This document shows, piece after piece, positions 48,802-59,327 of a stretch of DNA of 64,000 bases (positions are counted from its first letter, which is position 1; the number at the start of each line of letters is the position of its first letter). The stretch is taken from contig CAMYLR010000009.1 in assembly GCA_947259315.1 (NCBI GenBank), forward strand, positions 1-64,000. Direction: 5' to 3'. A model generated the notes under the pieces. The model did no database searches. It was given only the letters and a program-made list of their open reading frames with translations, and was not told the DNA's origin. Position numbers and translations under genes: made by a program. This DNA comes from an uncultured Gemmatimonadales bacterium. GTDB lineage: Bacteria; Gemmatimonadota; Gemmatimonadetes; JACCXV01; JAHWKZ01.

Positions 48802-49494
48802 CTAGACCGGCCGTCTCCAAGTAAAGTGGTCGTAGACGCCAGACCAGTACATGCCAAAGGCGACCGCGAAGGCTAACTCCTCGATCGGGATCGGGCCGAT
48901 CAGCACTCCCGAGAGCGCGCCCAGGTTCCAGACGCGCTCCACGTAACCCGGCGAGAGCCACTCGAGGCCGATCACGAAGGCAGCGTAGTAAGCCAAGAAT
49001 AGAGCACCTCCTACCCACGTCTTCGTCTTAAGGTCAGGTCGGCAGAGCACAGTGGCGACGGCGCCGACTATCATGGCGGTAATACCCGGATAGATGGGAT
49101 TGACCGGTAGAAAGAAGAGAACGGGGAAGACGACAAATGGGGCCACGAGGGCCTTATGGTGATGCCGATGCAGAGGTAGGGCACGCTCCCCATCGGGAAG
49201 TGGCATAAGCCTCGCGCCTGTCAGCACGTTATAAAGCACGGCACCCACGCCACCAATACCAAAGCAGAACACAAGACTCTCGAGGTCGAAGCCGGTCGTG
49301 CGTGCCAGATTGAACAAGCTTGGCGGATTCCAGTACTCCGGAACGAACAGCGGTTCGGTGAGACCAAAGGGCGTCGTGAAGACGCTCGCCCACACCATCA
49401 CGCGGCGGTGCGCCGGAAACCCGACCCACAGCACAACCCAAGGGATCAGGAACGCCGCCGCCCACGCAAACCAAACATACTGCTCGTCGATCAT
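48802..49494 (-). CDS. Lycopene cyclase domain-containing membrane protein
   Basis: VFTTPFGLTEPLFVPEYWNPPSLFNLARTTGFDLESLVFCFGIGGVGAVLYN; LIGPIPIEELAFAVAFG. Confidence 0.75.
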   Translation of the reverse strand: MIDEQYVWFAWAAAFLIPWVVLWVGFPAHRRVMVWASVFTTPFGLTEPLFVPEYWNPPSLFNLARTTGFDLESLVFCFGIGGVGAVLYNVLTGARLMPLPDGERALPLHRHHHKALVAPFVVFPVLFFLPVNPIYPGITAMIVGAVATVLCRPDLKTKTWVGGALFLAYYAAFVIGLEWLSPGYVERVWNLGALSGVLIGPIPIEELAFAVAFGMYWSGVYDHFTWRRPV

Positions 49495-49598
49495 CGCCCC
49501 CCGCCTGATCGTATCGCCTTAATCACTGGGTACTCTGTGATTGTGAAGTACCCATTCACATGGAGATACGCACGGACGAGCGCGACTGCGTTATCCAT
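49491..49598 (-). pseudogene. Short ORF remnant MDNAVALVRAYLHVNGYFTITEYPVIKAIRSGGGR, TGATG-coupled to the lycopene cyclase-domain gene
   Basis: Resembles the N-terminus of a conserved hypothetical family (AYLxxNGYFTVTEYPV), then stops; below ORF-track cutoff. Confidence 0.4.
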
Positions 49599-49664
49599 CG
49601 CACCACTGCACAGAGGCCCTCCTACTCAATCATTCCCGGACCCAGAGCCACTGACATGAAGGCG

Positions 49665-50246
49665 TCATATCTGGCTCAAGAGCCCGCCGAAGCCCATAAA
49701 GGCTAAAGAGAGAATCCCAGCGATGATGAACACGAGGGCGGCTCCCTTTGCAATCTCCGGGACTGAGGAGAACTCGATCTGCTCCCGGAGTGCCGCCATG
49801 AGGACCAGCGTCAGGGTGAGTCCTGCTCCGGCACCCAGAGCGAAAGAGAGGCCCTCGAGAAAGTTGTAGCCGCGATTGGTCTGGAATATTGCAAGGTACA
49901 GGATCGCGCAGTTCGTGGTAATCAGCGGCAGGAACATGCCGAATTCGCGGAAGAGCTTTGGGCTCAGCTTCCTAATCGCCATCTCGACGACCTGTACCAC
50001 CGAGGCGATCACAACGATGAAAGAAATGAGCCGCAGGTGTGGGGCAAAGCCCAGGATGAACGTGTTCAGAATCCAGGTGAAGACGGCTGTTACGACCAGC
50101 ACAAATATGTCTGCTGCTCCCATACGCAGCGCCGTCGAAACACGCGCCGAGACACCCATGAATGGGCAGAGGCCTAGAAAGTAGAACAGCGTGAAATTGT
50201 TCACGACCATTGCGGAGATGAAAATCCAGACGAGGGTGTCCATCAC
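49665..50246 (-). CDS. rnfA: RnfA/RsxA-like electron transport complex subunit
   Basis: FISAMVVNNFTLFYFLGLCPFMGVS...MAIRKLSPKLFREFGMFLPLITTNCAILYLAIFQ. Confidence 0.9.
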   Translation of the reverse strand: MMDTLVWIFISAMVVNNFTLFYFLGLCPFMGVSARVSTALRMGAADIFVLVVTAVFTWILNTFILGFAPHLRLISFIVVIASVVQVVEMAIRKLSPKLFREFGMFLPLITTNCAILYLAIFQTNRGYNFLEGLSFALGAGAGLTLTLVLMAALREQIEFSSVPEIAKGAALVFIIAGILSLAFMGFGGLLSQI

Positions 50247-50863
50247 GTCACCTTCTGAGGGTCGAGCGCCAGAGACCGCTTCATCACTCTGCTCGAACGG
50301 TGATGGCGATAGGAAGCGAAACCGAGAAGGATGAACCCGATCGTGAAGAATCCCCCCGGGGGTAGCGACATGATCACCCAGGGCTCAAAAGAAGGGCCGA
50401 ACACGTTTACTCCCAGGAGGGCGCCACTTCCTAACAATTCCCGGATTCCCCCCATCATCAGAAGCGCTATGACGAAGCCGAAGCCCGTTCCTGCCGCATC
50501 AACAACAGCCCGACCAACCGGTTGTCTGGATGCGAAGGCCTCCTGCCGACTGAGAATCATGCAGTTAACGACGATTAGATAGATGTAGGCCCCCAGCGCC
50601 TTGTGGATATCGGGGACGACCGCCGCCATCACCATCTCGACGATGGTCACGAATGTGGCGATGATTAAGACGTAGCTCGCGATTCTCACCTCGTGTGGAA
50701 TGATGCGTTTGAATACCGATACGAGAAGGCTCGAGCTGATAAGCACGAAGAAGGTGGCGATGCCCATCGCCAGGCTGTTGGCGACCGTGCTGGTCACAGC
50801 CAGGGCGGGGCATAGACCTAATGCCTGACGAAAGACGGGATTCTCCCGCCAAACTCCCCGCAT
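50243..50863 (-). CDS. rnfE: RnfE/RsxE-like electron transport complex subunit
   Basis: GVWRENPVFRQALGLCPALAVTSTVANSLAMGIATFFVL...LGAYIYLIVVNCMILSRQEAFAS; ATGA overlap with rnfA. Confidence 0.9.
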   Translation of the reverse strand: MRGVWRENPVFRQALGLCPALAVTSTVANSLAMGIATFFVLISSSLLVSVFKRIIPHEVRIASYVLIIATFVTIVEMVMAAVVPDIHKALGAYIYLIVVNCMILSRQEAFASRQPVGRAVVDAAGTGFGFVIALLMMGGIRELLGSGALLGVNVFGPSFEPWVIMSLPPGGFFTIGFILLGFASYRHHRSSRVMKRSLALDPQKVT

Positions 50864-51069
50864 GAGGTCGTCCTGAAGGGAACTACTTGCACTCCCAATC
50901 GAAGCGGCCCCTGCGTGACCGCAGTGAGACCCTCTGATTATATCTTCGGAGGTCGCTCGCCTTCTCATGACAGACCCACCCTCTCACGCTTCTTGCCTTT
51001 GCGTGTGCGTGGAGAACGTCACAACCGGATTCGGGCACGCGTGAGCTGGGACGTGGCGGGACCCTCCTG

Positions 51070-51333
51070 CTAGGCGGACGAGACCCATCGCTTCGCGAGC
51101 TGGTTGTGGATCGGCACGAAAACGAGGCCGGCGTACGCTCCGTAGAGAAACGACTCCACCAGCCCGATCAGAAAGCCCAACGGCGTGAGCCACTCGAAGC
51201 CTGGAAGGACAGCCTCCAGAAACCCCGTCATGTGGAGCCCCTCCGGGACGACGAGACCGTATAACACGCACACCAGAAACGTGACCGCGCCAAAGAGCGC
51301 TAGCGACCACGTAACGACTTTAACGCTCAACAC
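51070..51333 (-). CDS. DUF5676-like two-TM membrane protein
   Basis: LSVKVVTWSLALFGAVTFLVCVLYGLVVPEGLHMTGFLEAVLPGFEWLTPLGFLIGLVESFLYGAYAGLVFVPIHN; GTG/TTG start after GGGAGGAGG; the ORF track's upstream extension overlaps another gene. Confidence 0.7.
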   Translation of the reverse strand: MLSVKVVTWSLALFGAVTFLVCVLYGLVVPEGLHMTGFLEAVLPGFEWLTPLGFLIGLVESFLYGAYAGLVFVPIHNQLAKRWVSSA

Positions 51334-51493
51334 CTTTTCCTCCTCCCTCGCCCGTCGGGGAGTCGTCGTGCCCGTGACCCGGTCCGCCGTGTCCGTGTCC
51401 GCAACCACCGTGACCGCCGTGCATTCTTGTGTGCATCAACAAGAACACCACCGCGATCACGATCCAGAACCAATTCTCGAGCAACCAGTCCAC
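51320..51493 (-). CDS. Small His/Gly-rich single-TM protein (DUF2933-like)
   Basis: 57 aa, not in ORF track: VDWLLENWFWIVIAVVFLLMHTRMHGGHGGCGHGHGGPGHGHDDSPTGEGGGKGVER; overlaps the start of the DUF5676-like gene. Confidence 0.6.
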   Translation of the reverse strand: MDWLLENWFWIVIAVVFLLMHTRMHGGHGGCGHGHGGPGHGHDDSPTGEGGGKGVER

Positions 51494-51540
51494 TCTCAGC
51501 TCCCTTCGTGCTTACGCGCGGATTCGGTCGACCATAGAAC

Positions 51541-51584
51541 AGGGTAGAACGGGGCTTGTGAACCGGGTGTGAAGGCGCGATGAA
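51541..51584 (-). promoter_or_regulatory. TTCA triple-repeat box plus -10, upstream of DUF2933-like/DUF5676/rnfEA
   Basis: Minus strand: TTCATCGCGCCTTCACACCCGGTTCA-N12-TACCCT. Confidence 0.75.
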
Positions 51585-51659
51585 GGATTCTTAACCGGCT
51601 GCTGCTGCGCGACACGAGCGACATCCTCTCTCGCTCCCTAGAGCGACATAAAAGACATC

Positions 51660-51703
51660 TTCATTCAAGGTTCACGCCGCCTTCAGAAACTCGCGCTTAC
51701 ACT
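51660..51703 (+). promoter_or_regulatory. TTCA triple-repeat box plus -10, upstream of DUF1573/CcdA-fusion genes
   Basis: TTCATTCAAGGTTCACGCCGCCTTCA-N12-TACACT. Confidence 0.75.
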
Positions 51704-51871
51704 CGGTCGTCAGCGGGAGGTACATGAGAATGGGAGGCACATCAATCTGTTCGCAATTACGGAGGATCTCTCCAGGAACCGCACACCCCAGATGGCGGCT
51801 GCGAAACACTGCTGAAACGTAATAGCCCTGTAACCGGTTTTCGGAATTGGACTCTCGGTGGTCTCGCAGGC

Positions 51872-52237
51872 TTGATCCTGGCGGTTGCCTGCAGCCCAGC
51901 GACTCCTGTGATCGACATAGAGACTACCGCGATTGAACTTGGCGAGATCGACCCGCAACCCGTTGAGACAACGGTCGGTGTATCCAACGTCGGTCGTGGT
52001 ACGCTCCACATCCTCGCCACTCCCACGTCCTGTGGTTGCACCCGTGCGTGGGTTGCGGACTCGGTGCTGGCGCCGGGAGCCAGCACCATCCTGACTATCC
52101 GCTACGACCCGACAACGATGAGCCCTCCAGATACAGGACCGATACACCGAGGCGTTTACGTCCGAAGCGACGATCCTGAGCGTCTCGAGGTCGAGATCCA
52201 TTTGCAAGCCGTCGTTTTGCCCTCCGGTAGACTATGA
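51872..52237 (+). CDS. DUF1573-like lipoprotein (start uncertain, probably upstream)
   Basis: LILAVACSPATPVIDIETTAIELGEIDPQPVETTVGVSNVGRGTLHILATPTSCGCTRAWV...GASTILTIRYDP. Confidence 0.75.
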   Translation: MILAVACSPATPVIDIETTAIELGEIDPQPVETTVGVSNVGRGTLHILATPTSCGCTRAWVADSVLAPGASTILTIRYDPTTMSPPDTGPIHRGVYVRSDDPERLEVEIHLQAVVLPSGRL

Positions 52238-53436
52238 TCGCCACTTTAGTGCTTTCGGCGGTCCTCGCGTCAAGTACGCAAGCGGCGCAAGACTCGGCGC
52301 TTGTCTACTACAACGAGGCCTGTCGAGACTGTGTGCAATACGTTCAGAGCCAACTTCGCCCCCTGCTCGCCGAGTTGGGTGTCGAGCCGGTTCGTGTACG
52401 AGATTATCTCAACGAACCTGGTGCTCGCCGCGAACTCTTCCAACGCAGTCGCGAAGAGGGTGTTCCGCTCTCGGTTCAAGGGCACCTCACCGTCTTCATC
52501 TCCAAGGATGTGATCCTTGAGGGTCACGTCCCCGCCGCTCTCATCCGGGAGGTGTTGAACCCCGCGCTCAGATCGCGCTACGAGAAGATCGCCGTCCACC
52601 AAGACGCAATGCCGGAGATGGGACAACCGGTCACGCATTACAAGGTGTGGTCGCCGGGTCGGCCCGTGGTGACGTATGAGATAGGTGCTCCAGTCGTCCG
52701 CTACCTGGAAGAACACGCGCCTGCTACCGGTTGGGAGACTGAGATCTCGTCTGGTACCGATTTTCGCGCTCTTCTTCCCACCGTATTGGCCACAGGGTTG
52801 GCCGATGGCCTGAACCCCTGCGCATTTGCGGTACTGATTCTGTTCCTCGGGGTCATGTTCACCTTGCGCCGCACGCGCGCATCGATCCTGGCGGTGGGCG
52901 GGATCTTCATCGGCATGGTCTACGTTGCTTATTTGGGAATCGGGCTGGGCCTGCTCCGTGCGTTGACCTTATTCGAGAGTCCGCATTTTCTGGCCCAGGC
53001 GGGAGCATGGCTGGCGATCGCGTTGGGGCTGATCAACATCAAGGATGCCTTCCGGCCAGGTTGGGGTTTCTCGCTTCGGATCCCCGCGGCGGGACACCGT
53101 GCCATTAGGCGGTGGCTGGAGAAAGGAACGCTCACGGCTACAGCAGTTGGGGGTTTCCTTGTCGGCCTTTGCACCTTCCCATGCTCGGGCGGGATCTATG
53201 TAGCAATCCTCGGGCTACTCGCGGTCGAGACGACCTACGCCCAGGGACTCGGCTATCTGCTGGCGTACAACGTTGCTTTCGTTGTTCCGCTGCTCGTCAT
53301 ACTCGGCTTTGTATCGGATCGGCGTACAATGGGCGCGCTGGGTCGCTGGGAGGCACGCAACCTCAGGGCGTTCAAGGGACTGACCGGACTCGTCATCGTC
53401 GCACTAGGCGTGGGAATTCTGCTTTGGCTGGGCTGA
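52234..53436 (+). CDS. Thioredoxin-like domain fused to CcdA/DsbD-type transmembrane domain
   Basis: N-terminal YYNEACRDCVQYVQSQL (CxxC); TM domain GLADGLNPCAFAVLILFLGVMF and GFLVGLCTFPCSGGIYVAILGLL. Confidence 0.82.
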   Translation: MIATLVLSAVLASSTQAAQDSALVYYNEACRDCVQYVQSQLRPLLAELGVEPVRVRDYLNEPGARRELFQRSREEGVPLSVQGHLTVFISKDVILEGHVPAALIREVLNPALRSRYEKIAVHQDAMPEMGQPVTHYKVWSPGRPVVTYEIGAPVVRYLEEHAPATGWETEISSGTDFRALLPTVLATGLADGLNPCAFAVLILFLGVMFTLRRTRASILAVGGIFIGMVYVAYLGIGLGLLRALTLFESPHFLAQAGAWLAIALGLINIKDAFRPGWGFSLRIPAAGHRAIRRWLEKGTLTATAVGGFLVGLCTFPCSGGIYVAILGLLAVETTYAQGLGYLLAYNVAFVVPLLVILGFVSDRRTMGALGRWEARNLRAFKGLTGLVIVALGVGILLWLG

Positions 53437-53498
53437 GAGGGCCTCGCCAAGCCGTGTCCCTACGTTGCAGGCCGGATGTGAGGGATGTTGAAGAAACC

Positions 53499-53542
53499 TT
53501 CAGTTGTGCTTCACGCTCGGTTAACGGGCGTGCGCGCATCCT
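53499..53542 (+). promoter_or_regulatory. TTCA triple-repeat box plus -10, upstream of second DUF1573 gene
   Basis: TTCAGTTGTGCTTCACGCTCGGTTAA-N12-CATCCT. Confidence 0.72.
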
Positions 53543-53615
53543 AGTTCAAAGCCGATAGCGCCGTGTGTCATTGTCACACGGATTTGTCAGGACGATTTCT
53601 ACCTTGGAGGGTGAT

Positions 53616-54155
53616 ATGTGGAAGGGAACAACGGCGGCACTCTTGGCCGCGATAGTGATAATCGCGGCGGGTTGTTCGGATCGTTCCGGGTCGGATTCCA
53701 AGTCAGCCACCGAGTCCCCGCGGCCGTACTCAGAGCTAGCGGGGGCCGGAGATGTGTCTACTGGCAGCACCGCCCTCCATGCAGACCGCACGCGCTATGA
53801 TTTCGGTCGTATTCGTGTTCTTGGTGGCGATGTGGAGACGGTCTTTCAAGTCTCCAACGGTTCTCCGAATCCTGTCAATCTGGTTTCGGTGTACACGTCC
53901 TGTGGCTGCACAACAGCAGTGCTTGAGTTTGAGGATGGCTCTCAACAAGGCCCGTTCGGCATGCCGGGCCATCAGCTGCCAACGCACTTGAAGCGATCTC
54001 TGCGACCCGGAGAGAGTGTTCTAATCCGGGTCGTCTTCGACCCGGCAGCTCACGGACTTGAAGCACTGGGGCCGGTAGTACGGGCAATCACTTTACAAAC
54101 TCAGAACGGTGGTGAGCTGCAGCTCGCAATCGCTGCGCAGGTTGTTCGGGCGTAA
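53616..54155 (+). CDS. DUF1573-like lipoprotein (second)
   Basis: MWKGTTAALLAAIVIIAAGCSDRSG lipobox; YDFGRIRVLGGDVETVFQVSNGSPNPVNLVSVYTSCGCTTAVLEF...RPGESVLIRVVFDP. Confidence 0.78.
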   Translation: MWKGTTAALLAAIVIIAAGCSDRSGSDSKSATESPRPYSELAGAGDVSTGSTALHADRTRYDFGRIRVLGGDVETVFQVSNGSPNPVNLVSVYTSCGCTTAVLEFEDGSQQGPFGMPGHQLPTHLKRSLRPGESVLIRVVFDPAAHGLEALGPVVRAITLQTQNGGELQLAIAAQVVRA

Positions 54156-54309
54156 AGAAGGCGGGGAATCTTGGTGGTCCCCGTGACTACCAACTTCGTT
54201 CACAAGACATCATCACAGCGTATCATATCTCCGACAGAAAGGCAGAACGGTTGACGATCACCCGCCTCACGGTGCATTGTGAAAAGGAGTCCACATAAGT
54301 CTGAAGCTC

Positions 54310-54669
54310 ATGTTGGCTGAATATATTCCGGTCGTTTTCCTCCTCTTTCTCGGGATTGCCGTCGGCGCGGGAATGATCGCGATGTCCCACTGGATGGGCC
54401 CCAAGACGTCGCGCGACCCGGTCCACGATTCGCCGTACGAGTCTGGTATAGTACCGACCGGTGACGCCCGCCGCCGGTTCAACGTGAAATTCTACATCGT
54501 GGCGATGCTGTTCATCCTCTTCGACGTGGAAATCGTCTTCATTTTCCCGTGGGCGGTTCAGTTTCAACGGTTGGGCGGGTTTGGGCTCTTCGCGATGCTG
54601 TTGTTTCTCTTGATTCTGACGATTGGACTCGTGTACGAGTGGAGGAAGGGGGCTTTGGAGTGGGAATGA
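54310..54669 (+). CDS. nuoA: Orphan NADH-quinone oxidoreductase subunit A-like protein
   Basis: MLAEYIPVVFLLFLGIAVGAGMIAMSHWMGPKTSRDPVHDSPYESGIVPTGDARRRFNVKFYIVAMLFILFDVEIVFIFPWAV; no other nuo genes in the window. Confidence 0.88.
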   Translation: MLAEYIPVVFLLFLGIAVGAGMIAMSHWMGPKTSRDPVHDSPYESGIVPTGDARRRFNVKFYIVAMLFILFDVEIVFIFPWAVQFQRLGGFGLFAMLLFLLILTIGLVYEWRKGALEWE

Positions 54670-55070
54670 GCTTGGAGCCGACCGATCAGGGTTTTTGCAC
54701 GTTCTCAACCTACTCGCGTGAGCGGAGCCGGAGCCTGTCCCAGTAGGGCGTGGAAACCTGAGTTCGTAGGGCTTTACACCACAAGCAGGAACTAACTTCC
54801 ACCGCGTGATGGGACCGTGCCCTGCGACCCCGCGTCGCATGTACACGGCCTTCACATTTTCATTCGAATACGGAATCGAGAATGGTTTCGCATACTCGTT
54901 ATTGCTTTGGCAGCCTCGGGAGTGATGCTCCAACCGGGGGCTCTTCGTGCCCAAGATCACGACCATGGCAACGACCGGCACTTGGCCCGCGACGGGCACC
55001 ACGGCGGCTTCCGACACAAACGCGAGCCGCGCGGATTAACTTTACTGTAATGATGGTCGGTCCAAACGAC

Positions 55071-55484
55071 ATGCGACGCATCCCCATAGTCGCCAGCCTC
55101 ATGCTGGTTCTAGCGACCGGTTGTGCGATCTCAGACGACGACGTCACCGGGCCGGTGGCGTCGGGCGACTGGGGCGGGGTCGGGATCTCGATGGTCGCCA
55201 CCGAGCAGGGAGCTCAACTCGAGTTCGATTGCGCTTTGGGGGAGACCTCGGAGCCGTTGGTGCTCGACCCCGATGGCGGCTTCACGCTGGACGGAACGTT
55301 TACACCCGAGCACGGCGGGCCGGTGCGCGAAGACGAAGTTCTGGAGAGCGAGCCCGCCAGCTACGCGGGCGTTGTCGACGGCGACCGAATGACGCTCACG
55401 ATCCACCTGCTGGAACGCGGCACGATCAGTGGCCCCTTCGCGCTCGAGCGCGACGGAACGGCGATCCTGCGAAAGTGTCTGTAG
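55071..55484 (+). CDS. Hypothetical lipoprotein
   Basis: MRRIPIVASLMLVLATGCAISDDD lipobox. Confidence 0.55.
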   Translation: MRRIPIVASLMLVLATGCAISDDDVTGPVASGDWGGVGISMVATEQGAQLEFDCALGETSEPLVLDPDGGFTLDGTFTPEHGGPVREDEVLESEPASYAGVVDGDRMTLTIHLLERGTISGPFALERDGTAILRKCL

Positions 55485-55488
55485 CGCT

Positions 55489-57240
55489 CTAGCGGCGCGC
55501 CAAGTCGCGCCCTTCGACGATAATGGCTCGATTCGCGACGACGCGCGACGAGTCGGCGAACCTCACCGTCAACTCCAGCGTGTACTCGCCGGCGGAAAGC
55601 TCGGGCAGCGACACCTCGAGCGACCGCGGGTAGACGAACGTCCCCACCGGGATCGACTCGTTCCACTCCAGCGCGACCGAGTCGGTATGATCCGCGGCCA
55701 GGTTCAGCGTCGATCCGAGTTTGCGCCAAAAGCCCCGCCGCTCGTCCTTCAGCGCGACCGCGATCGCTACCTCGTGTGGGCGGCCGGTACCCGGGTAGAG
55801 CTCCCAGTAGACGCCTAGACGCTCCCCCGACCGGACGTGCGTCGAACCCCGTGCGCGGGGAACCGCCTCCTCGAGCGAAGCCGGCAGCTCGCCTGGAGAT
55901 TCGAGCAGCAGCAAGTCGCTGACGACCGGCCGTCGGGTCGGGGCGCCGCTGATCGGCAGCCCGTAACGGGCGCGAGCCGCGCGGGCGGCCTCCGGTGCCA
56001 GCGCCTCGACGCTGACGATCGACGGTGCCCACGGAACCTGGAGCTCGAGCACGCCGCGCGGCTCGGTCGTCTGGTATTGGGTGGCGTGAGGAAGTTCCGT
56101 TGGCTCAGACGTGACCACCAACGACGCTTCGACCGGGTCCCCTGCGCGGATCGAATCCGACACCTCCCAGCCGGCCACCACGACCGCTTCGCCACCGCGC
56201 CGGAAAACAGCCAGCTGGTGGTCGAGCTCGAAGACGTTCCCGGCATAGCCCGGCGCGTACGATGTGCGGGCACCCTCGTCGTCGAGCGACCACTCGCCGG
56301 GCGCCACACGGGTGGGAGCTTCGAGCACCCAAGCCGCGGGTGTGAAACACCGCTCACCCGGCGGGTCGTGCCCAATGATGCCGGGCCTGGTGATCGACCC
56401 CAAGCCACCGCTGCGACGCCGGATCCGCTCCCAACCGACCGGCCAGCCGTACCGCACGAGCACTTCTCGCATGTCTTTCCCCCACCGCATCTCGAACGGC
56501 GAACGAGCGTTCTCGAAGATCCGGTCCTGCACGTGACGGGCGAAGTGCTCAGTCAGCCGGTCGTTGCCGGGTACGGCGTAAAAAGGGTCCGCCAGCCACC
56601 AGAGGCGGCGCACGAAGGCTTCGCGCTCCGTGGGGTCCAGGCGCCGATAGGTGCGCCGAGCATCGCGGTCGAGCAGATCGCTCGGGTCGAGCCATCGCTC
56701 CCGACGAGCGCTCGGCATCATCGCCAACGCCGTATCAAACGTCTTTTCGGCAGCTATGAAGTCGTCGGCTGCGTGGAGCGCGAGCCCCCGTAGCGCGTGA
56801 CACCACCATGGCTCCGCCCGGCAATCAGCCAGCCGATCCACTGCGCCGTCGGGGTCCCCGGCCTCGATCGCGTACCACACCCGCTGACCGGCGATCCACG
56901 AGTCACCGGGTAACCGTTCTGCGGCCCGGTCGAGCGCTGCGAGCAGCCGCTCGCGCGCCTGACCGATCGCCTCGGGCTCGGGCGGGGGGACCCACGTCTC
57001 ATCGCCGTCGTCGATCAGGAGCAGCCGCCCCACGACCTCGTCTTTTGGCGAGCGTGCGCGTTCCCACCCCCACGGCAGTCCGGCCACGCGGAACTTCTCG
57101 AATCGGTACTGGGCCTGACGCGCATTCTCGTGCACGGCCGCAGAATCGACCGCGCTGCTTGCGGCCTGCGCGTGCGCCTCCCCGATGCCCCAGTGAAGCC
57201 ACGTGAGCACCATGAACACGAGGCCAGGGTACCGTCTCAT
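55489..57240 (-). CDS. GWxTD domain-containing secreted protein
   Basis: REAFVRRLWWLADPFYAVPGNDRLTEHFARHVQDRIFENARSPFEMRWGKDMREVLVRYGWPVGWERI. Confidence 0.7.
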   Translation of the reverse strand: MRRYPGLVFMVLTWLHWGIGEAHAQAASSAVDSAAVHENARQAQYRFEKFRVAGLPWGWERARSPKDEVVGRLLLIDDGDETWVPPPEPEAIGQARERLLAALDRAAERLPGDSWIAGQRVWYAIEAGDPDGAVDRLADCRAEPWWCHALRGLALHAADDFIAAEKTFDTALAMMPSARRERWLDPSDLLDRDARRTYRRLDPTEREAFVRRLWWLADPFYAVPGNDRLTEHFARHVQDRIFENARSPFEMRWGKDMREVLVRYGWPVGWERIRRRSGGLGSITRPGIIGHDPPGERCFTPAAWVLEAPTRVAPGEWSLDDEGARTSYAPGYAGNVFELDHQLAVFRRGGEAVVVAGWEVSDSIRAGDPVEASLVVTSEPTELPHATQYQTTEPRGVLELQVPWAPSIVSVEALAPEAARAARARYGLPISGAPTRRPVVSDLLLLESPGELPASLEEAVPRARGSTHVRSGERLGVYWELYPGTGRPHEVAIAVALKDERRGFWRKLGSTLNLAADHTDSVALEWNESIPVGTFVYPRSLEVSLPELSAGEYTLELTVRFADSSRVVANRAIIVEGRDLARR

Positions 57241-57310
57241 GACGTGAACGATACTGTTCGATGGTCAGAATCGCCCGCGAACGGTAGGTTTCCCATTGCT
57301 CGTCCATACA

Positions 57311-59270
<1,960 letters not shown>

Positions 59271-59327
59271 CCGGGCGACCGGTCATATAACGCACGTTCG
59301 GGCCACACTCACCTACAGGAACGCCGG

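Noticed and set aside
54669-55050. Possible genes downstream of nuoA (for example 54817-55050)
   Set aside because: Only a signal-peptide-like stretch and a short His-rich tail are seen; no recognisable family or good start/RBS.
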